Source of the DNA: Apteryx mantelli
Taxonomy: Eukaryota > Chordata > Aves > Apterygiformes > Apterygidae
Assembly: GCF_036417845.1 (NCBI RefSeq)
Contig: NC_090014.1
Location: forward strand, 712,895 to 776,894
Direction of reading: 5' to 3'
DNA: 64,000 nt
Numbering within the stretch: position 1 is the first letter of the stretch; each line of letters begins with the position of its first letter. Positions 57,201-64,000 of this stretch are shown piece after piece. Position numbers and translations under genes: made by a program. Under the pieces are notes generated by a model that was not told the origin of the DNA, did not search any database, and worked only from the letters and a program-made list of their open reading frames with translations.

Positions 57201-60200
57201 GGGACACTGGGGACACCATGGGGATGCCCTGGGGATGCTGGGGACACCATGGGGATGCTGGGGACACCCCGGGGACTCTGGGGACACCATGGGGACACTG
57301 GGGACACCCTGGGGATGCTGGAGACACCATGGGGATATGCTGGAGGGAACAGGGGACACTCTGGGGACACCCTGGAGACTTTGGGGACACCCTGGGGATG
57401 CTGGGGACACTGGGGATACCCCGGGGACTCTGGGGACACCATGAGAACACCCTGGGGATGTTGGGGACACCCTGAGGACACTGGGGATACCCCAGGGATG
57501 CTGGGGAAACCATGGGGACATGCTGGGGGGGGCAGTGGACAAGCTGGGGACATGCTGGGGGCACTGGGAACATGGTGGGGGGCACTGGGGACACCCTGGG
57601 GACATTGGGGACCCTCTGGGGACATGCTGGGGGGACAGGGGATGCCCCGGGGGCACCCTGGGGACATCGGGGGGCACCCAGGTGATCGTGACCCTGGGGA
57701 CCTGTGACACATGGGAACGAGGGGGGGGACACACCCTGGGGACACGTGGGGACGCCCTGGGGGGCCCTGGGGACACGGCTGGACCCCTGTGCCACCCCCC
57801 TGTCCCTGCTCCCCCCTGCAGCAACTACGAGGCCCTGGACCCCCTGGACATCAAGGGCAACAACAAGCTGGTGAGGGGGGGCCCGGACGCCTGGGCCCCT
57901 GGGGAGGGTGTGGCAGGGGGAGGAAGTGTGGGGGGGGGGGTCCCAGACCCCTGGGTCCCTTGGGGGGGGCCCCGGACGCCTGGGTCCCCAGGGAGGGAAG
58001 GGGGGTCATGGGGGGGGGTCCCAGATGCAGCAGGGGGTCATGGGGTGTGGTGGGGGGGGTCCCGGACACCTGGGTCCCCAGATGGAGTGTGGGGGGCTGT
58101 GGGTCAGGTTGGGGGGGGTCCCCAGTGCTGGGGTCCCTTTGGGGGGTGGCGGGGGGGTCCCAGACACCAGGGTCCCTTTGGGGGGGGTGGCAGGGAGAGT
58201 CCTGGCTGGGGGGGGGGTCCCTTTGGGGAGGTGGTGGTGGGGGGGGTTCCCAGCCACGGGGGGGGTCCTGGCTACTGGGGGGGGTCCCGGCCGTGGGGTC
58301 CCTTTGGGGGGTGATGGGGGGGTCCCGGCCGCGGAGGGGGGGTCCCAGACACCAGGGTCCCTTTGGGGGGGGTGGCGGGGGGAGTCCTGGCTGGGGGGGG
58401 GTTCCCAGCCACGGGGGGGTCCTGGCTACTGGGGGGGGGGGTCCCAGCCGCGGGGTCCCTTTGGGGGGTGATGGGGGGGTCCCGGCCGCGGGGTCCCTTT
58501 GGGGGGTGATGGGGGGGTCCCGGCCGCGGGGTCCCACAGCTGCCTCCCCGCAGGCCTTCGATGGCTTCTCGGCGCTGGGCGTGGGGCGGCTGCTGGCGCC
58601 AGGCGACATGGCGCTGCCGGGGGGGCCCGACCGCCTCAGCGTCATCACCTACCTGTGGCAGCTGCGGGGGGTCCTGGACGGGGGGGCGGCACCCGCCCCC
58701 CCCGGCGCCCCCCAGCCGCCCCCCGGCGCCCCCCAGCCCCCGGCAGCCCCCCCGGACGCGTCGGCGACCGGCGTCGCTGCGAAGGATGCTGGGAGTTCGG
58801 CCAACCCTGGGGCTGCAAAGGACGCTGGGAGTTTCACTGATGGCATCGCTGCAAAGGATGCTGGGAGTTCGGCCAAGTCTGGGGCTGCAAAGCATGCTGG
58901 GAATTTGACTGATAACATCGCTGCAAAGGACGCTGGGAGCTTGGCCAAGTCTGGAGCTGCAAAGGATGCTGGGAGTTCAGCCAACCCTGGGGCTGCAAAG
59001 GACGCTGGGAGTTTCACTGATGGCATCGCTGCAAAGGATGCTGAGAATTCAGCCAAGTCTGGGGCTGCAAAGCATGCTGGGAATTTGACTGATGGCATCG
59101 CTGCAAAGGATGCTGGGAATTCAGTCAACTCAGGGGCTGCAAAGCATGCTGGGAATTTGACTGATGGCATCGCTGCAAAGGATGCTGGGAATTCAGCCAA
59201 GTCTGGGGCTGCAAAGCATGCTGGGAATTTGACTGATGGCATCACTGCAAAGGACGCTGGGAGCTTGGCCAAGTCTGGAGCTGCAAAGGATGCTGGGAGT
59301 TTGACTGATGGCTTCGCTGCAAAGGCTTCTGGGAGCTTGGCCAAGTCTGGAGCTGCAAAGAATGCTGGGAATTCAGTCAACCCTGGGGCTGCAAAGCATG
59401 CTGGGAGTTTGACTGATGGCATCGCTGCAAAGGATGATGGGAGTTTGGCCAAGTCTGGAGCTGCAAAGGATGCTGGGAGTTCAGTCAACTCAGGGGCTGC
59501 AAAGGACGCTGGGAGTTTGACTGATAGCATCGCTGCAAAGGATGCTGGGAATTCAGCCAAGTCCAGGGCTGCAAAGCATGCTGGGAGTTTGACTGATGGC
59601 ATCACTGCAAAGGACACTGGGAGTTTGTCCAACCCTGGGGCTGCAAAGCATACTGGGAGCTCGGTCAACTTGAATGCTGCAAAGCATGCTGGGAGCACAA
59701 CCAAAAATGTAGCTGCAAAGGATACTGGGAGTTCAGTTGACTCTGGGGCTGCAAAGCATGCTGGGAGCTCGTCCAACAGCACAGCTGCAAAGGATGCTGG
59801 GAGCTTGGCCAGCCTAGAGGTTGCAAAGGATGCTGGGAGTGTGGCCACCGCTGAGGGTGCTGGGAAAGCGCCTGCCAATGGCTCTCCCGCCCCTGCAGCC
59901 GAGGGAGAAGCCCTGGCCGCAAAGGATGCTGGGAGCTCGACCAATGGTGTAGCCGCAAAGGCTGCTGGGAATGCGGCCACCCCAGAGACTGCAAAGGACA
60001 CTGGGACGTTGGCTGTCCCGGAGGCCCCAGAGGATGCTGGGAGCTCAGTCAGCTTAGGGGCTGCAAAGGACTCTGGGAGCACGACCAACAATGTGGCTGC
60101 AAAGGACACTGAGAGCTCGGCCAAATCAGGGGTTGCAAAGGATGCTGGGATATTGGCTGTCCCAGAGGCTGCAAAGGATACTGGGAGTCCAACTAATAAC

Positions 60201-63200
60201 ATCGCTGCAAGGGATGCTGGGAGCTCGACCAACTCAGGGGCTGCAAAGGATGATGGGAATCTGGCTGATAGCTTCGCTGCAAAGGACTCTGGGAGTTCGG
60301 TCAACCTAGAGGCTGCAAAGCATGCTGGGAGTTTGGCTGTCCAAGAGGATGCAAAGGACGCTGGAGCTCGGCCAATGGCATCTCTGCAAAGGATGCTGGG
60401 AGTTCGGTCAACTTGGAGGCTGCAAAGGATGCTGGGAGTTTGGCCAACGCGGAGGCTGCAAAGGATGCTGGAGATCGGTCAACTTGGAGGCTGCAAAGGA
60501 TGCTGGGAGTTCGGCCAATGGCATCTCTGCAAAGGATGCTGGGAGTTCGGTCAACTTGGAGGCTGCAAAGGATGCTGGGAGTTCGGCCAATGGCATCTCT
60601 GCAAAGGATGCTGGGAGTTCGGTCAACTTGGAGGCTGCAAAGGATGCTGGGAGTTCAGTCAACTTGGAGGCTGCAAAGGATGCTGGGAGCTCGGCCAATG
60701 GCATCGCTGCAAAGGCCGCTGGGAGCTCGGCCAACTTGGAGGCTGCAAAGAATGCTGGGAGCCTGGCCAATGGCATCTCTGCAAAGGATACTGGGAACTC
60801 GGTCAACGCGGAGGCTGCAAAGGATGCTGGGAGCTCGGCCAATGGCATCGCTGCAAAGGATGCTGGGAGTTCGGCCAACGCAGAGGCTGCAAAGGCCGCT
60901 GGGAGCGCGGGGGGGGCGGGGGCGGTGGTGCCCCCCCCGCGGCGGCGGCGGCGCTCGGGCGGGGGGAGCCGCTGCCGCCCCCCTGCGCCGGGGGGGTCCC
61001 GGTGCCGGCCGCCCCCCCCCGGGGCCCCGGCGGCCTCTCCCGGCTGCGCGACGCCGACCTGCTGCGGCGCCGCCGCAGCTCCCGCGGCCCCCCGCGGTGA
61101 GCACCCCCCCTCCCGAACCAGGGTCCCCAAAATGTCCTGCCCCCCACCCGATACTGACCCTCCCTGCTGTCCCCAGGGTGATGGCGACGGTGACGGCAGG
61201 AGCAGCTCCACGGCCCCCCCAGCCCAGCCGCCCCCCGGTGAGTGCGGGGACAGGACGGAATGGGGATGGGGATGGGGATGGGGACAGGAGGAGATGGGAC
61301 AGGATGGGGACGGGGACAGGACAGGACGGGATGGGGACAGGGATGGTGATGGGACAGGGATGGGGACAGGGATAGGGACGGGGATGGGGATGGGATGGGG
61401 ACAGGGATGGTGATGGGACAGGGACAGGGATGGGGACAGGTTCCCTGCGAGCTCGAGGGTGGCTAACATCCCCCCCCCGCCTTCACCCCCCTGAGCAGAC
61501 GCCCCGGCAGAGCCCGGCCCCACGGAGGACGAGAGACCGGTGAGGGGACAGGGGACATCTGGGGGGCACAGGATGGCTGGGGGGACACGGGACAGCTGGG
61601 GGACACAGGGTGTGTGTGTGTGGGGGGAAACAGGGGTCATAGAGCCATGGGGCTGGTGGAGGGGACAGGGACCGGCCGTGGGGACAGGGACCGGCCGTGG
61701 GGCCAGCGTCCCCAGCGTCAGCGCCTACAGGACAGGCTGTGGGGCTGGGGCAGTGGCTGTGGGGCTGGGGTGGTGGCCATGGGGCCAGGGTGGTGGCCAT
61801 AGGCCCGGGATGGTGGCTGTGGTGGCTGTGGGGCTGGGGTGGTGGCCGCGGTGGCGGTGGCCGTGGGGCCAGCGTCCCCTGTGTCAGCGCCTGCAGGACG
61901 CGGGACAGTACGTGGGGCCGGGGTGGTGGCCTTGGTGGCCATGAGGACAGGGCGGTGGCCATGGGGCTGTGGCGGTGGCCATGGGGCCGTGGCGGTGGCC
62001 GTGGGCCCAGCGTCCCCTGCGTCAGCGCCTGCAGGACGCGGGACAGTACGTGCTGGCGGAGCTGCGGGCGCTCGAGGACGAGCAGACGCAGCTCGATGGC
62101 TGGGCCGTCACCCTGGAGCGGGAGCTGCGGCGCCTCATGGACTCAGGTACCGGGGACGTGGGGTGCCATGGGGACACCATGGGGACACCATGGGGACATG
62201 GCTACCACTGGGGACACCATGGGGACATGGCCACAGCAATCACCTGGGACATGGGGACACCATAGGGATACCATGGGGACATGGCTACCACTGGGGACAT
62301 GGGGACACCATGGGGACATGGCCACCACTGGGGACATGGCGATCACCTGGGACACAGGGACGCCATGGGGACACCATGGGGGACCCACAGCCACCACTGG
62401 GGACATAGGGACAGCCATGGGGCACACGGGTGACCATCTAGGACCCGGGGACATGGTGAGGGACATGGTGACCACCTAGGACATGGGGACACAGGGACAC
62501 GGCGAGGGACATGGGTGCGTAGCTGGGACATGGGGTGGGGATGTGGCAGGGGGACACGGGTGACCACCTGGGCCATGGGAACATGGGGATATAGCAGGGG
62601 ACACGGTGACCAGCTGGGACACAGGGACATGGGGACATAGTGGGGGGGACACAGGTGCCCACCTGGGACGTGGCAGGGGACACAGGTGACCAGGTGGGAC
62701 ATGGGGACGCAGCAGGGGACGCGGGTGACCAGCTGGGGACACAGGGTGGGCACATGGGCACCTGGGGGTCCAGGTCTCCATCAGCTCTGTGTCCCCATGT
62801 CCCCATGCTGAGGCCCTGGGCAGGGCCATGTCCCCATGTCACATGTCGGGGTCTCGGGTGTCCCCATGTCCTGTGTTGGTGTCCCTATGTCGGGGTCTCG
62901 GGTGTCCCATACTGGCGTCCTGAGCAGTGTCATGTCCCCATGTCCTGTACTGGTGTCCCCATGTCCCTATGTCCTGTGTCGGGGTCTCGGGTGTCCCCGT
63001 GTCCCATGCTGGCATCCTGAGCAGTGCCATGTCCCCATGTCCCCATGTCCTGTACTGGTGTCCCCATGTCCCTATGTCCTGTGTCGGGGTCTTGGGTGTC
63101 CCTGCGTCCCCATGTCCCATGTTGGTGTCCCCGTGTCGGGGTGTCCAGCGTCCCCCTGTCGCCGTGCTCGGGTCCCGGGCGCGCGGTGGCGGTGGCGGTG

Positions 63201-63726
63201 ACGGTGGCGGTGACGGTGACGGCAGGCGCGGACCCCCCCCGGGAGGAGGCGCTGATGCAGGAGTGGTTCTCGCTGGTGAACAGGAAAAACGCCCTGATCC
63301 GGCGCCAGGACCAGCTGCAGCTGCTGTGAGTGTCACCTCCCCCCCCGCCCCGGGACCCCCCCGGATGGGGAACTGCCCTGGTGGGGGGTTATTGCCCCCA
63401 GGAAAAGGTTATTGCCCCGGGGGGGGGGTTATTGCCCCCAGGAAGGGGTTATTGCCTTCCCCTGGGCTGTGTTACCCCTCTGGGGAGGGTTTATTGCCCC
63501 CTGGGGTGGTTATTGCCCCTGGGGAGGGTTATTGCCCCCTGGGGTGGTTATTGCCCCCGGAGAGGGTTATTGCCCCTGGAGGGGGGTTTATTGCCCCCAG
63601 GGAGGGTTATTGCCCCCGGGGGGGGTTATTGCCTGACCCCCGCTGCCCCCAGGGCGGAGGAGCAGGACCTGGAGCGACGCTTCGAGCTGCTGAGCCGGGA
63701 GCTGCGGGCGATGTTGGCCACCGAGG
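48293..63726 (+). CDS. EHBP1L1: EH domain-binding protein 1-like 1 (EHBP1L1), 3' end outside the window
   Basis: Rab8/Rab10-family effector in apical and endosomal traffic. Exons: 48293-48396, 51627-51684, 52477-52572, 53805-53858, 54437-54621, 55100-55251, 55685-55762, 55890-55996, 56869-57020, 57822-57870, 58554-61096, 61177-61237, 61499-61539, 62026-62146, 63226-63325, 63653-63726. The N-terminus [17 protein letters not shown] begins the NT-type C2 domain (exons 1-5), with [14 protein letters not shown] and [15 protein letters not shown]. Exon 6 has [12 protein letters not shown]. The CH domain spans exons 9-11 ([36 protein letters not shown]). Exon 11 then holds the 36-bp repeat array and the [10 protein letters not shown] motif. 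The bMERB domain runs through exons 14-16 ([35 protein letters not shown]). Frame is consistent through exon 11; exons 12-13 conflict by one frame (see findings). About the last 60 residues are missing. Confidence 0.9.
48400..49030 (+). repeat. C-rich repeats in EHBP1L1 intron 1 (first block)
   Basis: Two or three copies of a unit of about 120 bp carrying 'ggcaccaccccccagcaccc' and 'gtgggaactgccccggga', then shorter 'cttggagaccccccc' units. Confidence 0.75.
49060..49760 (+). repeat. 'Tatgggggg' minisatellite in EHBP1L1 intron 1
   Basis: Units of about 18-20 bp such as 'gggctgggtccatatgggg' with 'gacagggtccgtatagggg' variants, 35 or so copies. Confidence 0.85.
49985..50180 (+). promoter_or_regulatory. 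AT-rich island with CArG and MEF2 consensus motifs in EHBP1L1 intron 1
   Basis: A unique, less GC-rich stretch between minisatellites. It carries a perfect CArG box CCTTAAATGG (50004-50013), 'gcaaatatttagtc' (50031-50044) and a perfect MEF2 consensus CTAAAAATAA (50052-50061). A further 'ccaaatatagccc' lies near 50135. An SRF/MEF2 enhancer is inferred from motif density only. Confidence 0.45.
50270..50905 (+). repeat. C-rich minisatellite in EHBP1L1 intron 1
   Basis: Units of about 30 bp with 'gggacccccaactgcccccc' variants and a higher-order period of roughly 180-210 bp (for example the segment with 'gccaggggagccccctaact' recurs). Confidence 0.85.
51021..51027 (+). promoter_or_regulatory. 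AP-1-type TGACTCA motif
   Basis: Perfect AP-1 consensus in unique sequence 'gggtgactcacgcc' of EHBP1L1 intron 1. Function not shown. Confidence 0.3.
51130..51420 (+). repeat. G-rich minisatellite in EHBP1L1 intron 1
   Basis: About 12-14 copies of a unit of about 20 bp, 'ggggcagggtgggagctgtg' and variants. Confidence 0.8.
51446..51494 (+). promoter_or_regulatory. Inverted pair of GATA motifs before EHBP1L1 exon 2
   Basis: TTATCT at 51446-51451 and GATAAG at 51489-51494 lie in a short unique stretch just after a minisatellite and 130 bp before exon 2. Possible enhancer; motif evidence only. Confidence 0.3.
51690..52030 (+). repeat. Minisatellite at the start of EHBP1L1 intron 2
   Basis: Units of 15-20 bp based on 'gctggggggcagctctgggg'. 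Confidence 0.8.
52031..52476 (+). repeat. Repeat containing three copies of the exon 3 start
   Basis: Three intronic copies of the exon 3 acceptor and its first 39 or so coding bases start after the AG at 52084, 52268 and 52362. The real exon starts at 52477. Each copy reads [11 protein letters not shown] and then runs into 'gggcgccgtgggtctgagg' repeat, without a good donor. Confidence 0.85.
52573..53740 (+). repeat. 17-bp minisatellite in EHBP1L1 intron 3
   Basis: About 65 copies of a 17-bp unit, consensus 'gtccccttgcacgacgg'. It starts directly after the donor of exon 3 and degrades toward exon 4. Rich in CpG. Several long open frames on both strands are a product of the repeat. Confidence 0.9.
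53865..54365 (+). repeat. Minisatellite in EHBP1L1 intron 4
   Basis: About 10-12 units of 35-60 bp with 'ggacgcctgggtccctgggg' and long G-runs. Confidence 0.85.
54630..55085 (+). repeat. Repeats in EHBP1L1 intron 5
   Basis: 54630-54860 holds about five units with 'gccatcttggtcgtgggcaa' variants, each carrying a YY1-like CCATNTTGG. 54880-55085 is a 'gggggacactggaggggaca' repeat. Confidence 0.75.
55260..55600 (+). repeat. Minisatellite in EHBP1L1 intron 6
   Basis: Units of about 18-20 bp, 'gaatgccccaaacggcccca' and variants. Confidence 0.85.
56010..56860 (+). repeat. Minisatellite in EHBP1L1 intron 8
   Basis: Units of about 60 bp built on 'gggttcagggacccccatgc' and 'atggtctgggggggtcc'. From 56450 on there is a clear 120-bp higher-order unit repeated at least twice almost exactly. 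Confidence 0.88.
57040..57790 (+). repeat. 'ctggggacaccatgggga' minisatellite in EHBP1L1 intron 9
   Basis: Units of 10-20 bp centred on 'gctggggacaccatgggga', about 45 copies, splitting the CH domain between exons 9 and 10. Confidence 0.88.
57875..58550 (+). repeat. G-rich minisatellite in EHBP1L1 intron 10
   Basis: Units of 35-60 bp with 'ggggtccctttggggggtga' and 'gggtcccggccgcgg'. Confidence 0.85.
58776..60905 (+). repeat. Coding 36-bp repeat array in EHBP1L1 exon 11 (about 59 units)
   Basis: Each unit encodes 12 residues, typically [12 protein letters not shown] or [15 protein letters not shown] core 'gctgcaaaggatgctggga'. It lies between the CH domain and [10 protein letters not shown]. 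The frame giving AAKDAGS runs from the CH domain to about 60363; single-base losses there and near 60470 shift later units into other frames, but no stop results. The protein segment is Ala/Lys/Gly/Ser-rich and probably disordered. Confidence 0.92.
61240..61440 (+). repeat. Simple G-rich repeat in EHBP1L1 intron 12
   Basis: 'ggggacagggatgg' units. Confidence 0.75.
61690..62025 (+). repeat. Repeat with copies of the exon 14 start, including a candidate microexon (61888-61911)
   Basis: Upstream of exon 14 (62026) the segment 'ccagcgtcccctgcgtcag' plus the first exon bases recurs. A degenerate copy lies near 61698-61735 and a close copy has its coding part at 61888-61911. The second copy encodes RLQDAGQY, has an acceptor-like AG before it and GT directly after it, and is 24 nt long, so it could be spliced in frame. 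Units of 'gtggccatggggctgggg' surround it. Confidence 0.7.
62147..63225 (+). repeat. Repeat-filled EHBP1L1 intron 14
   Basis: 62150-62760 has 'ggggacatggctaccactgg'-type units. 62810-63150 has about four units of 60-100 bp with 'gtgtcggggtctcgggtgtc' and 'ccccatgtcctgt'. A '(ggtggc/ggtgac)n' stretch lies just before exon 15. Confidence 0.8.
63370..63640 (+). repeat. Minisatellite in EHBP1L1 intron 15
   Basis: About 12 units of 20-25 bp, 'ggttattgcccccaggaagg' and variants. Confidence 0.88.
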
Positions 63727-64000
63727 GTGAGCGCCTGGGGACGTCTGGAGACAGCTGGGGACATCTGGGGATGTCTGGGGACTTCTGGGGACACCTGGGG
63801 ACATCTGGGGACGTCTGGGGACATCTGGGAACACCTGGGGATGCCTGAGGATGTCTGGGGATATCGGGACATCTGGGGACAACTGAGGACATCTGGGGAT
63901 GCTTGGGGATGCCTGAGGACACCCAGGGACACCTGGGGATATCTGGGGACATCTGGGGACACTAGGGGACGTCTGGGGACATTTGGGAACACCTGGGGAC
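63727..64000 (+). repeat. Minisatellite at the right edge (EHBP1L1 intron 16)
   Basis: Starts after the donor at 63727. Units of about 10-11 bp, 'acatctgggg', continue to the end of the window. Confidence 0.85.

Noticed and set aside
58649-60304. 551-codon open frame on the - strand across the EHBP1L1 array
   Set aside because: It is the reverse reading of the 36-bp unit, which has no stop in that frame. There is no promoter or conserved part.

Overview
The window is vertebrate nuclear DNA. It looks like a very GC-rich, gene-dense avian microchromosome ('dot' chromosome): exons and intron positions are typically vertebrate, introns are short, and nearly every intron and spacer is filled with G- or C-run minisatellites. 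The species cannot be fixed from the sequence. The gene set corresponds to human 11q13 (SPTBN2, RBM4/RBM4B, RBM14, CCS, CCDC87, ZNRD2, EHBP1L1), a region often missing from older bird assemblies. All gene names come from remembered family sequences and from synteny, not from a search.

Layout. (1) 98-11091 (+): beta-III spectrin SPTBN2, 28 exons, lacking only the N-terminal actin-binding part. (2) 12.0-16.8 kb (+): an RBM4-family gene (copy A). (3) 16.9-20.5 kb: less GC-rich spacer with no supported gene. (4) 21369-30082 (-): RBM14. (5) 30709-32769 (-): CCS, the copper chaperone for SOD1. (6) 33458-35809 (+): intronless CCDC87, head-to-head with CCS. (7) 36449-37917 (-): a HARBI1-like domesticated transposase. 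(8) 38.9-44.7 kb (+): a second RBM4-family gene (copy B). (9) 45040-46670 (+): ZNRD2 (SSSCA1). (10) 46.8-48.0 kb: a minisatellite block where human has FAM89B. (11) 48293 to beyond 63726 (+): EHBP1L1, 16 exons seen, 3' end outside the window.

The genes are housekeeping or cytoskeletal and do not form one pathway. RBM4 and RBM14 are related splicing/coactivator RRM proteins, SPTBN2 builds the membrane skeleton, EHBP1L1 links Rab GTPases to membrane traffic, and CCS loads copper into SOD1.

The most striking signals are these. The two RBM4 genes have near-identical coding exons inside unrelated introns, which suggests exon-restricted gene conversion. The HARBI1-like protein has lost all three catalytic DDE positions. 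In three places an exon edge with its splice site has been copied into the neighbouring intronic repeat; two of these copies make complete in-frame candidate microexons. EHBP1L1 carries a coding 36-bp repeat array of about 59 units between its CH and bMERB domains; the array changes frame inside yet stays open.
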